DNA from: Dysidea avara
Lineage: Eukaryota > Porifera > Demospongiae > Dictyoceratida > Dysideidae
Reading direction: 5' to 3'
DNA length: 64,000 nucleotides
Assembly: GCF_963678975.1 (NCBI RefSeq)
Contig: NC_089281.1
Coordinates: 11,495,277-11,559,276, forward strand
Position numbers and translations under genes: made by a program. Shown here in pieces: positions 42,465 through 53,855 of this stretch (position 1 is the first letter of the stretch; every line of letters begins with the position of its first letter). Under the pieces are notes generated by a model, which worked only from the letters and a program-made list of their open reading frames with translations, ran no database searches and was not told the origin of the DNA.

Positions 42465-42539
42465 CTGTAAAAAAAGAAGCATCACTAAATACATACAACA
42501 CAACAATAAATGATTTACAAATCAATATACATGGTAGTG

Positions 42540-42770
42540 TTGTGCGGCCAAGAAGTTGATGCTAATAAATTGCTATGCACTAACATCATTGCAGCTATTT
42601 CTTGGCTGCCACCTTTGATTTCACATCTTTTTACCCAGGCTTTGAAAGCTGCATCCTTTTTAAGCTTCACTTTTTTGCATAGTTTAGATTTGCAAAAGAT
42701 ATCTTTATCACACAAAAAAAAACCACATACAAAAACCAAAATCTATTTTGTCACAAACTCAAACAGTTAA
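42540..42770. mobile_element. Family-B palindrome, half copy
   Basis: Right-arm sequence of the family-B palindrome (AACATCATTGCAGCTATTTC, TTGGCTGCCACCTTTGATTTC, ACCCAGGCTTTGAAAGC) without its partner arm. It lies in the intron next to the large-exon acceptor. Confidence 0.7.
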
Positions 42771-42782
42771 CTAATCATTCTG

Positions 42783-42889
42783 TCATACTGCTGGGCCTAC
42801 TTCTGTTCCCGAGTTTCCAGAACCCTGTAATCCAAGGGTAACGATTTTCTTCCCTAATACCTTTGCTGGCACAGCCTGTACAAAGTCAG
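42783..42889 (-). CDS. Candidate short terminal exon in the ROCO intron
   Basis: After a TTATTTTCTAG acceptor, a frame of 35 codons (DFVQAVPAKVLGKKIVTLGL, then QGSGNSGTEVGPAV, stop) has coding-like composition. Its phase (two bases to complete a codon) would fit the phase-1 donor of the ankyrin exon at 48978. I do not recognise it. It could be a decayed exon or chance. Confidence 0.3.
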
Positions 42890-42903
42890 CTAGAAAATAA
42901 CAG

Positions 42904-43040
42904 TTAGTTGGATGCTTTCTGAGACTTCCACGAGTTCAGAAAGTCTTCTTCAAGCTCAAGTCTAAAACTGTCAAGGTGGTACAATTGTACACCACCAATA
43001 CAGTACATGCCAATGAATTTAGTGGGTGTTGCTTCAGTGA
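42904..43040 (-). CDS. Candidate short terminal exon in the ROCO intron
   Basis: After an ACCTTTCAG acceptor, 45 codons (TEATPTKFIGMYCIGGVQLY, HLDSFRLELEEDFLNSWKSQ, then KASN and stop) read cleanly, again with a phase matching the ankyrin exon donor. It is followed within 15 bp by the next candidate acceptor, so the two cannot be joined by a normal intron. Family unknown. Confidence 0.3.
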
Positions 43041-43834
43041 CTGAAAGGTATAATTGATTGAATAACGTCAAACCGCTATACTAGTCTTGCAAAAATAGGG
43101 CACATATGTAGTGATTACTAGCTGATGTGGAAACTGTGTCTAATCACATAATTACCTAGGAAACATATCATACTGACATCTTTTGAACAAAGAATTTCAA
43201 TAAAAAACAGACCACAAATCGCCAGTCTCTTTAATCAAGAAGCCAGCTCAGGGTCGGTACAGCTTAAAGAATGAACTTAAATCCTAATGGTTTAGCTGAA
43301 AAAAGTTAAAATATGAGGGAATTTTTGATTGCTATTTAAGCGTACAGCACATGCTAGCCTAGAAGATTTTTAAAATTGATTTTCTGAGATAGTATCTGTT
43401 AGATGGTTGTGTGTACTAATTTTTAAAGGAATTTTAACTTACCATTAGAGTACACATGCAGTTCAGCATGTATATAGTTTGCAGTTGATAGTAGTTAAGG
43501 TGACAGGTTAGAGTTTACTATAGTTAAACTTGGTTCCTGCATGGAGAATAGTTTAATACTCTGAGCATATACAGTTATCTGAACCTCCAGGGACCACCTG
43601 GTGATCAGATAACTGAAAAGTCCGTACATAAAATCACCTGAGCATAATGAAAGAAAACGACATAGCGAACAGTAGCTATTAATATTCTATTAAATGCACT
43701 GTAGCTGATAATTTAAAGCAGTAAATGTAACTGCTGTTAATTGTGCTAGCCAGTAGTGAAAGCTGGAGACATGCACACATGTTGATCTTTACTGCTTCCA
43801 CAATATATAGCTATAACTCATTTCCATGCATACT

Positions 43835-45215
43835 AAAATTTCTAACTGAGGGTTTGGAATTTTCTGGCAATAAATATCACCCTAAAAAACCAGCCTCACA
43901 GCAAGATACGTACCTTCATGGCATCTTGGCAGTATTGATTAGGTGTAACCAAGCCCAAAAGTTCCTTCAATACAACCTGAAACACTAAGGCTATACGGGT
44001 CCTCCTTTGTGTCCCATTTATTTTTGCTGACAGTGCAAGGTTTCAGTTTGCAATAGCGCCTTGTGATGACTTCCTATCTGTTTGTAAATTTTCCATTGTG
44101 ACTGATTGACTGCAGATGTCTTTCTCCTAGTGTTTCTTTGTAATGCTGCGTAACAGGCTGAACATAGCTGAAAACAAAGTGTAATGGTCACTTCTGTATT
44201 TCGGTAATTGATATTAGGAGCACACATTCGGGTGAAAACAATAAGCCCGGCTGGTGCCATTCTTTCCATTCTAATGCGTATGCGTGGGTTCAGCAGTCAT
44301 AATAATGTTACAAAAACAGTAAGCAAACAAGCATAAGGGAAAATTAAGAATTTTAAGTTTGATTAGGTATTATAGAATAAAAGGTATTGAAACAAGGGAG
44401 GTCACCTATACCTGAAGATATGCTAGTAGACATTTACTCCTTAAATTAGTCACGGGTCAGAGAGGATTATAACTAGTCTTTGTTGATTTGACATTATGTC
44501 AGGTTAAAGTCATGACATTGTATGGCAATGCTTAGCAGCATGCGTAAGCACGCCAAGCTGGAGCATGCCCCCCTGAAATTTTTTTGGGATTTTCAAAGTT
44601 CTGATGTGAATATTTTGACACCCAAAACTCCTTCAGCAGCCATGCACTGCAACATTGTTAAGCCACATACATTATGATGATTTGATATGGAATTATCCAA
44701 ATGTGATGTTTAATGTTTTGTCTATATCAATTATGGTCATATACTGCAATGCATATAAACCTCTTTAGAAGCTAACAAAACAGTGTGTGAACATGTGGTA
44801 GAATGGTGCGGATTGCACTTCATTGAAAAGTGCAGGTTCCCCCAGCTAGACTACTTTTTTTTTTTTTTTTGCTTTTTTGGACCTTTTAGGTACACCTTTT
44901 TAGCAGCTCTTTGACTGCTCTATTAGAGTCACTGACTGTTCTATTAGAGTATATCAAATTTTTTAGGGGAAAGTGATTGGCCATCCTTGACCAGTTCAGT
45001 AAGTAGCTGGGTGGTCTTCGAGCTAATTGGTTGGTAAATGTCCGATGGCCAACCATTATAATCCACTGTTGCGGTTATAAACTGAAGTAGTGATTTAATG
45101 TCCACTAGTACGCATATCTTCAGATGTAAGCAACCTCCTTTGTTTTACTAATTTCTATTCCTATGATCCCTAATCGAACTTAAAATTCTATTATTTTGCT
45201 TATACTTGTAGCTTA
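43835..45215 (+). mobile_element. Family-A repeat copy, interrupted
   Basis: ATCACCCTAAAAAACCAGCC at 43880, GGCAGTATTGATTAGGTG, TTTGTGTCCCATTTATTTTTG near 44009, GTGACTGATTGACTGCAGA, GCGTGGGTTCAGCAGTCAT near 44282 and AGCAAACAAGCATAAGG match family A. The mirrored end lies near 45135-45210 (TATACTTGTAG). The piece 44440-45080, with a T16 run and two dispersed-motif copies, looks like a later insertion. Confidence 0.6.
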
Positions 45216-45579
45216 TTTGACATTTAACACAGTAGCTACAGTGTGGTGCAGCTACGTATACAAAGCTGGGATCTCTGGCTAGCAGTGCTAGCTTGTGATG
45301 TAATAATTTCAAAGCTATAGCAAAATACACTGCATGGAAGCATTTTGAGTTACCCTATTTACAAGTGTACATAATTGTACTCAATCACGATTGGTAACTT
45401 GCAAACTTGTATTACAGATAAAATTTTGCAGTAGAATTAATTAATTTTATATCATACAACATCTCTACATTTGAAAACTTTTTAACATGGAAACTTCCCA
45501 ATCTACGGTATACTCTGAAGCCCTAGTGAACTACTACTGGGTTTCCTAACAAACTACTACCAGATTAACTAACAAAACA

Positions 45580-46000
45580 GTGACAGCAAAAAGAAATCAT
45601 ACGGTACAGTAGGGATCCTCCCATACCCCCAAAAATGCTGCCACCAAAAATCATAGAAATATTTTGTGTGAAAAAAACAATCTTTACAGAAGAGTTTTGG
45701 CATTTTCTAATGTTAAATCTACCAAGAACACTCTTACACAAAACCAGGTATTAGTTTCTTTTTCTAAATCACCAAAACCTTATTTTTGGTCTGCCTGCCA
45801 GTATGCCTGATCAGTCAAAAGGCTAAATGATGCAATGTACAGCCACTATGTTTATCTAACTTCTGGCAAGTCTTTTGGGGTTCGAAAAAATGTCTGCCTA
45901 TTGTGTTCTTTTATCTTCAATCATGCTAGTCATCATCTTCCTTATGCCATATGAAAGGGGTGAGGAGTGGGATCAGTGCATTAGATGGGTAAAATGGAAT
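45580..46000. repeat. Repeat related to the interior of the hAT-like element at 16461
   Basis: Shares TACGGTAC, TTTTGGGGTTC, TTCTTTTATCTTCAATCA and GTCATCATCTTCC-type blocks with 16800-17340 in the same order. Ends were not found. Confidence 0.4.
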
Positions 46001-46480
46001 TGGGAGCAAGAGATCAAGTGAGTTTAATTCACTCGTAGCATGCAAAAAGAAGTGAGTAGAGCAAGAACAAACTAACAAAGTTCAACATAACAATAAACTT
46101 GTTGGATTTTACATCAAAGTACCTTTTTGGCAAATGTTTATTGGGGACCTTCAATCAAGATACTCTAATAGAATAGTCAATGATTCAACAATAGCCTGCT
46201 TGTGATAATTATATCATGGTGACTTGAAGATAATGCACTGACAATTGACAGCATCAAAGTATGTGCATGTATCTTTATCATTTTGATGGAAGAATTCAAC
46301 AGAAAGCTATCAAAACGGTATTTAGATGCAAGATCCAACAAATGTATTGATATGATGATCTTCATTAGCTTCTAGAACTCTAATTCATGCTACAAGTAAA
46401 TTTGTGCTCATCATGTGATCTGTTCCCCATCTCCACCTATCTGCCTGTCCTAATTTACCCACATTAATTTTCCATATTGA

Positions 46481-46859
46481 CAGGGCCGCCCACGGGGGGG
46501 AACTGGGGCATTTTGCCCCGGGCCCCAGTCTGAAAGTGGCCCCCAGGTGCCCCCATCAAGAGCCCCTTGAATACTTGTTTAAAAGATCGATATACTCTAA
46601 TAGAGCAGTCAGATCTAGATACTCTAATAGAGCAGTCACAGTATTCTTCAGAGGAGTAGTGTAACAAGCTTATAAATAAGGAGATATAGTTGCTGAGGGC
46701 AGCTATTGTCACTGTTAGCATGTAATGACCTTTTTTTTTTTTTTGGTCTTCAGCTTACAGCTAGGCTGAAGTTGTGCATTCAGAGTGGAACCCTCCTTGC
46801 CCTTGGGGCCCCACTTTAACTCTTTGCCCTGGGCCCCATAATTTCTCTGGGCGGCCCTG
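46481..46859. mobile_element. hAT MITE, 8-bp duplication CATATTGA
   Basis: CAGGGCCGCCCACGGGG at 46481 and GGGCGGCCCTG at 46859 are hAT-type ends. CATATTGA is duplicated exactly (46473-46480, 46860-46867). 379 bp, no ORF, two dispersed-motif copies inside (46585-46638). An inverted sister copy is at 53938-54322. Confidence 0.93.
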
Positions 46860-47384
46860 CATATTGACACTTTCCTTGAGAAGTATATTTAGATGCCACT
46901 TAATCAACAGAAGCACTTACAAAAAGGGGTATTAGACACCCACAGATACCTCTAACTACATGATAGGTTCGTCACTACAAAAGCAGAGTACAATGACCTT
47001 GCCCCCCCTTAATGATCTACCAAGTGTATAACAATTCACCACATCAGCCATGACCCATATTGATTTAGCTGCACACTTATAGTAACTTTGCATGGCAACC
47101 ACATCCCCCAACAACTGATGAACACAACAACCATGCCCCATAATGGTCTAGCTGCACTTTAATATTGCAATTGAGCATGGCAGCCACGCCCCCATTGATT
47201 GGTCTAGCTGCACTTATAGCATGGTGAAAACAAGGAATGACAACCACACCCCTTGAAACTGCATGTAGGCCAGAGGCTCACTCGAGATACTCTAATAAAG
47301 CAGTCACCCTAATGTACAACTGCCATGTACAATATTACAGTACCACATGTATATCATAGGTACATATATTAACAAAAGCTAAAT

Positions 47385-47480
47385 AAACTAGTATATTAAT
47401 TTTAAAATGAAGTAGGGAACCAAGTGATAAAATAACAGTGAGACAAGATTATATGAATGATGCTATTACAACTCTGTGGG
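47385..47480 (+). mobile_element. Family-C MITE, left-half fragment
   Basis: AACTAGTATATTAATTTTAA, AATGAAGTAGGGAACCAAG and GTGGGAACATCCCTA match the left arm of 17831-18092; the right arm is absent. The region 46990-47380 before it resembles 32080-32290, including TGGTCTAGCTGCAC tracts and a dispersed motif. Confidence 0.6.
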
Positions 47481-48137
47481 AACATCCCTAGTTGATTAAA
47501 AGTTTTTCAAAACAGCATGAGGACAGATCATTTTTCATTACGGAGATTGGCCATGAAATGTGCACATAGTCCATATCATATTTTAGTGCTAAACTGCATT
47601 CCAGCTAGATTTACTTGTCATCCATAAACGCAAAAAAAATGTCACAGTCTGTTACAACTAGCTAATTATATAACCATTGTATAATGCAGCATCACTTCTC
47701 CTTGACCACATGTGATTTCACACTCTGAGAATCTTATAAAAAGAGAAAGTCTGGTAAAAGCCATAAAGTCTTTCATACAAAATGCAGATGAAACATGCAG
47801 ACTATGGATACATGTATAGGTGGGTTGCTAAACAAGATTGGCTACAATATTTATTTACTAACATATACATATGCTAACTGTCTAACCAGCAAGTGTCTGA
47901 CTCAGTAGTGCCTGATTGTTTTATTAGAGTTTTATTAGAGTATTATTAGCCATACATATTCAGATTATACGTATTCAGATTCAGATCACCTAGCTGGTAC
48001 AGGTGGGTGGCTACTAAAATCCCACCCTATAGTTACTGTACTATAACCTGTGACCACAGTCAAATCAGGTTTTGATTTTGACTTTCATCGACCCATCGAC
48101 CTGCCATGTCTTTTATGCACTTAAAGCCACCATTATT

Positions 48138-48399
48138 ATCAAGAGTACATAATAAAAATAGGGAGGGAGAGTGTCTAACTTCCAATACAGCCTGTACAAA
48201 ATCACTGTGTATTATTGAATAGACAATGATCTTTGAACAAATTAACACTTTTACTGATGATAGAGATCTGTTGATAGGTGTTGAATGAGGTAAAGCTTTT
48301 GCTCTACCAATGTGTGGATGCTCTATAATACGCAGTGATTTTGGCTGAAGGTGTCCTAGTTAGACACTCTCCCTCTCTATTTTTATTATGTACTCTTGT
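48138..48399. mobile_element. Inverted-repeat MITE
   Basis: CAAGAGTACATAATAAAAAT at 48138, continuing through GGGAGGGAGAGTGTCTAACT, is inverted at 48359-48399. A small relative lies inside the hAT MITE at 51508-51597. 41-bp arms, no ORF. Confidence 0.75.
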
Positions 48400-48816
48400 T
48401 ATTGTATTGCTTGTTTCCCGTCATCCAATGGAACAAAAACTGATGCGGGCAGAAGTTGATTATTGATTATAAGGTTGGCTCTTGTTATTTCAGTCTCTGA
48501 CTGCTCTCTTAGAGTATCTCAATCTTGAAGGCTGTCGGGACAGTACACCCATGTACCCTGTTGAACAAGAGTTGAGGGACTTCCACCCTTTTGCTATGCT
48601 TATATGCACAGCTAATGCATTTACCTCACAACCTGGTCACTCTGTGCCTTCTTTTATCATGAAATAGTGCATTCAAGTGATCTATAATGGAACAATCAAA
48701 ATTTGGTGAAGCTACCCAAAAATTGATGCGGGCAGTGACGGGAAACAAGGAATTTAATATTGATGGCCTAAGCAGCATTTAGCTACCATCCTGGGAAAAC
48801 AACATGACTGTTATCC

Positions 48817-48894
48817 TAAGCCTAAGTAAGACCATGTTATCCTAAGCCTAAGTAAGACCATGTTATCCTAAGCCTAAGTAAGACCATGATCGCA
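48817..48894. repeat. 26-bp tandem repeat, three copies
   Basis: TATCCTAAGCCTAAGTAAG followed by ACCATGT, three near-identical units. No coding relevance seen. Confidence 0.85.
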
Positions 48895-48977
48895 GATTGT
48901 AATACAGTAGCTGCACCCCCTTGACTAGCTGAATAACAAGGAATCAATAAAATGTCAGTACAGGTATTCATCCTCAC

Positions 48978-49380
48978 CTGCACTCCTCAACACCTTCGCA
49001 ACAGCGTGTTTAGAAATCAGCTCCGCTGTTTGTAAGGGCGTTTTTCCAAATCCATCAACGATGGATATATCTGCATTGCTAGCTAGTAACACTTGTACAC
49101 AACTCACATCACCACTTGATGCTGCTAGATGTAGTGGAGTATAGCCACCACCGCATTTATAATTGATCATATTGTCACCACCATGTTGCAATAACAATGC
49201 CAACACTTCCGAGTGGCCTTTGCTTACTGCTTCGTGTAGCCGTGTATAACCAAACAGTCCGCTACGATATGCCAACCATCTTGAAGGGAAATCCTTGTGC
49301 ACCGTAATAAACTCTTGTAGTTTTTGGTATTTTCCTTGTTTGCACCAACTGTTGAGACGGCTGTCAAATCCCTGCGCCAT
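48978..49380 (-). CDS. Ankyrin first exon of the ANK-ROCO gene
   Basis: 134 codons plus one base, from ATG at 49380: MAQGFDSRLNSWCKQGKYQK, then LQEFITVHKDFP, then about three ankyrin units (GYTRLHEAVSKGHSEVLALLL, GGYTPLHLAASSGDV, DGFGKTPLQTAE with KHAVAKVLRSAG). The donor GCA G|GTGAGG (GT at 48976-48977) is phase 1. The acceptor of the large exon at 42464 is also phase 1 and supplies AA, giving GAA at the join, so both form one frame across a 6.5-kb intron. Ankyrin repeats before LRR-Roc-COR-kinase-propeller is the LRRK1 order. Same strand and no coding exon clearly between them support one gene; the splice is inferred. Paralogous exons: 3616-4008 (broken) and 14370-14796. Confidence 0.8.
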
Positions 49381-49826
49381 ATCGCTAGTGATCCTCCATA
49401 CTCAAGTCCTCACTCTTCATCGCACTAGGGGGTATATAAAATGAGATCAGAATTTTCATTGTGTGGTGGCGTCCCCACAATTATGAGGCTAATCTAGCGG
49501 CGCCCACCTGTGTACTGCTGGGACTGGCGAAGGGGAGTACTCTCTACACAGTATTGTAACTATTGTTGATATAATCATTTCAAAAAAAAGAAGTAAATTT
49601 TTTGTCTTGCCAGGGCTAACGCTCCAGTTACTTTTTAAAGCTGGCTTGATAAAATAATCCCTACTTCTCTCCTGATCACCTCATATCGCCCAGGTATTGT
49701 TTTTTTTTTTATAATGAAAGCAGCAACTCGGTGGCCTTGTTAGAACTCCCTTAGATTCAGTTGAACACCTCAAATCTGCCCGGAGGCCATCAAACATATG
49801 GCAAGCAGTGCATGACGCGGCTATAA

Positions 49827-50092
49827 CAAGGGGGTGACACACAGGCACTCACTGTAGGTAGATCTGCGACCGCGGTCAAAGTCTAAGTCAAACGTCAAGG
49901 CCACAAAATCGTGCCAAGTCAACGGTCAAGGGTAAAAATTTCCAACCCACAATCGAAAAGTACTGAAATATCGTCGCTAAGTCACCGGTCAAAGATCGAA
50001 AAAGGCTCTTAGTCACAGGTCAAAGCGAAATTTCGGCCGGTCAACGCGGTCGCAGATCTACCTACAGTGAGTACCTGTGTGTCACCCCCTTG
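49827..50092. mobile_element. MITE, 50-bp TIR, TATAA duplication
   Basis: CAAGGGGGTGACACACAGGC at 49827 is inverted at 50092, and pairing continues about 50 bp (GTAGATCTGCGACCGCGGTC). TATAA flanks both sides (49822-49826, 50093-50097). The interior is a chain of short GTCAA(A/G) and GTCACAGGTCAAAG-like words. No ORF. Superfamily uncertain. It lies about 450 bp upstream of the ankyrin exon start. Confidence 0.85.
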
Positions 50093-50169
50093 TATAAGCA
50101 AGGGCAGGTCCATAGGTTCCATAATATTTAAATTAAATTTTGCGTGCCGGCAGGGATCAAAAACAAGGG

Positions 50170-50245
50170 AAGAAAAAAAATAAAATTAAAAATAAAATAA
50201 ATAAAAATAAAATAAAAATAAATAAAATAAAAAAACAAGGGAAGA
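50170..50245. repeat. A-rich microsatellite (AAATAAAAT)n
   Basis: Irregular AATAAAATAAA tandem, with the minus-strand reading frame over it a by-product. Confidence 0.85.
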
Positions 50246-51169
50246 GAGACTGAGAGTACAAAGAGTTAGTCAGAATTTGATCGTCAAGGAATTCCTTGTT
50301 TTTATGATACCATTGAAATAAGTGTTTTAGGCCACTACTTGCTGGCATCTTTGTCATCATTTATGACTGAACTGTATTCAAAATGAGATCAAGATTTCTA
50401 AATCCACCTGCAGAAGGATTTTTGACTTGGCTGCTACCATTTCTATTTCTTCATCAGAAGAATTTTCATGGCAAGACATTGCCCTGTATGGTCTGAAGAT
50501 GCTTGAATGTTTTCAACTCTAATATTTATTGTAATTACATTTTGTGTATGTGTTGCTGTAACTAGTTTTTTTTCCCTTCCCACACCCACTCATGGGTATT
50601 CTATTGCCTTCTCTGTGGTAGTGTGTGTCCAAGGACTCACTCACTCACTTAATTAGCTATAGTTATTTTTGTACATTGTCATTTTTTTAATTTTTGTTCA
50701 TCACTAATGATGGTTTCTCTCTGGAGACTAGACTCCTGGCCTGCCTTACATTGTACATGTAATTGTCAAATTATAGTGTTATCATCAGTTAGATTAGAAT
50801 CATTAGATTATCAATTTTTGTCAAAGACATGGGTGCACAAGGCTTTGCCTGCAAAGGTGCTTCCCACATAAAACATACAAAGATCGTAGTACCAGCCAGA
50901 TAACATGACAGGCATACAGACTGAGCATTTTAACAGTAAGACTATTACTTTACTGGCACAACATGAAAATGACTGACAAAGTGCAGTCCGAAATGCAACA
51001 GGATTTGATAGCTGTGGGATGCAGAGAGAAAATTGTGTTCAATACTAAGGGAGTGTTGATAAAAAAAGAGTAATAATAAGGATTGACAGTCAAGGATGGG
51101 ATACATAATGTCACTAATTTGGTGTGATCTAGTGATGGTGTAAGAAAACCAGGAAAACGGAATGACTAC

Positions 51170-51937
51170 CAGGCTTGGGTTCAGATACTTAGAAAAGTAT
51201 TTAAATACAAATACTCTGAAAGTATAAAATACAAAAATACTTATACCCAAGGTGTATTTGAAATACAAATACAAATACTTTTAAAAGCATTTAAAATACT
51301 TCTGTATACTTTGATCCTTTGATCTGAACTACACGTTACACAACCACCCAATAGTACACACCTGTTTTAATAAAATTTCAAATGTATGGTAAACACAACT
51401 GTAACATTATAATGCCAGAAAACAATTGGAGTATAGCTATAGACTTAATTCTTGCTCTTCTTAGATGACATTTTTGAACTATATGTTACAAGGTTTGAAT
51501 ACTCATACCAAGAGTTCATAATATACGGTAGAGAGGGAGGGAGAGTGTCCAACGCTGTATCTCTCTTGCTCTCTATATTATGAACTCTTGCTAGTACTTA
51601 TATACTATTCAACTTCAAAGAAAAGTAAGTTCTTCATAACTCTTCCCATTCAAAGAAATTGAAAGAAAATAATTAGTAGCTATTTGATATATTTTTACAG
51701 ATTAAGGTGTCAATAAGTGAAAGAAATCATCTTCCAACCAAATAAATTTTACAGATTAGGTCATACAGATTCTCTTCCAAACAAAAGGATTTGAGGTGTT
51801 TGCAGAAAGTATTTTAAGTTTTACACGAAGTATTTAAGTACAAATACAAATACATGTTGTTTCAAAACTTCGAAATACAAATATAATTACAAATACTCAA
51901 AAATAGTAAAATACTCATGTATTTGACCCCAAGCCTG
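51170..51937. mobile_element. hAT MITE, 8-bp duplication ATGACTAC
   Basis: CAGGCTTGGGTTCAGATAC at 51170 and GTATTTGACCCCAAGCCTG at 51937 are classic hAT MITE ends, followed by (AAATAC)-rich sub-termini. ATGACTAC is duplicated exactly (51162-51169, 51938-51945). A smaller inverted repeat (51508-51597, CAAGAGTTCATAATATA and its inverse) is nested in the middle. Confidence 0.93.
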
Positions 51938-52439
51938 ATGACTACTCTGTTGCGTAGAATATCATGGGCCAGGCTGATAGATTAGAAAGATCTTCTAGTA
52001 TGGAGTGGTATATAACCAATTAATTATTGTAGACAAGCATCTGAGGATGGCTTAGAACAGTTATTATGGCTAGCAGAGATCTGTCTACTCCAACATGCAG
52101 CATGGCGCCAAAGACACATAATCTCGCACATAATGATGATGGTACCTTGTCTACAATGAATCCAGTAGCTATGAATTTCACAATTTGATGATTGAGGGTT
52201 AAGAAAGGATTGTGTCAGTTCTAGCAAATTAAATGAAATAGCAAAGTGCTGGTTATGATTATATGCCAACATATTTTCAAGGGAGCTGCACTGAGTTGCA
52301 TTCTAAGATCTTGTCTAGCTACTGCACCATTGTATTCGAGTGCACATAGGTGTTTACTGTGCAAAACTGCTGTACAGGCTAGTTCAGTGGAGGGTATAGC
52401 TGGAAACCCATCAATAGTGTACCTGTAAACATCAAAATT

Positions 52440-53855
52440 GAGGTATGCACCCTAATAGAGCAGTCACCGCTAATACAACAGTCGAATAAAAATTGTGATG
52501 AACCCATGCTGAAATCACACTCAGATTCCATCTCAGAGGGTCTAATTTTCAAAAATTTCCTGGGGGCATGCCTTTAGGCCCTCTAGGCTGGCATGCTTCA
52601 CAAAAGCATACCTTCCCTGTAGTGTCATAACTGTCATTTCATTTTGACCCCCCTTTTCAAAAGTCTGGATCCACCTCTGGTTTAACTGCATTTCAATCTT
52701 GTGTATATGGAATTTTATTTGAATGGGAGATGGGGAGGGCCATGCCCCCTGTGTCTCCCTCTGGATCTGCCATTGGTCTTGTATAGCTAGACTGTTTTTT
52801 GTGTGGACAGGAAATTCCCACACACAAAAGAAAAGAAAGCAATTTGGCTAGGTTTTTTCATCCATTCCTCCATTTCCTTCTGTAGATATTGCTAGAATTT
52901 TGTAACCTCAAATCTCAGACAATCAAAACCAGTACCAGCACAAGTAGATACGTACATTAAAAAGATGATTGATTGCACAAGAATGGAGAAAAATAGCGTA
53001 GCTAAGAAACTTTTTTTTACCACAAGTCACAAGTCAATAAGGAATTGCATGGGACATTCCTATTGCAGCAGATGTTAGCAGTTATAACAAGCAGCCATAT
53101 ACGATGTTATAATATTTTTATCTGTAATTTAGCAGCTGAACTTAATGAAGGGAAGCAGTGTATATGTCGATCCCATTTGAATGTGGTGACTCAGAACTCT
53201 TTTGGGGTGGGTCTCAGCAATGTACATTATTTAAATTGTCAGAGAGTGTATGTTTCTCTTTCCACAAACCTATCACCACCCCTATTAAATGCTCAAGGCT
53301 ATCATTGAAACAAAGAGGAGACAGTATAAGGAAAGGGTACCCCTGGTGCTTTCAGTTATTGGTTTTATGGACAGTGTGGCAGAATAAACGCTTGGCTTCT
53401 ATGTTGGTGACAAATCTTGTAAGACTATGTAGTCAAGTGCTTTTCTGGGTGAGATGCCGCCTGTGCTTTCCCTGCTGAGGTAATCAGTTATGGTACTGTG
53501 TGCATGGTTTCATCATCATCCTCAATATTTAGCAACTGTTGAATGTGGTGCTATTGGTTTGGCCCTATCTTAGGACTGTGTACATTTATGAACATTAAGT
53601 AAACCCAGTATTTTTTGTGGTATTTGTTTGCTTGATCATAATGTACCTTAATATAGCTAAACAAAAAATCCAACAATACAAAAAAAGCAAATAATGGTGT
53701 ATTTAATTTATTAAAATTACTATTAACTGAAACTAATTTAATGATATAATCTATGTACAAAGTAATGATAATGTTTTATGGGTAATGGAAAAATGTTCAA
53801 ATAAATACAGTCATAGTTTAGTTCACATGATATGGATGGGTGTAGTACTGTATAC
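52440..53855. other. No gene recognised
   Basis: Contains one dispersed-motif copy (52449-52469) and a transposon-like stretch near 52640-52760. The 106-codon ORF at 53158-53478 has no recognisable domain and no splice support, so I do not call it. Confidence 0.4.

Noticed and set aside
53158..53478. 106-codon ORF as a gene
   Set aside because: No domain, no splice context and Cys/Trp-rich random-looking composition.
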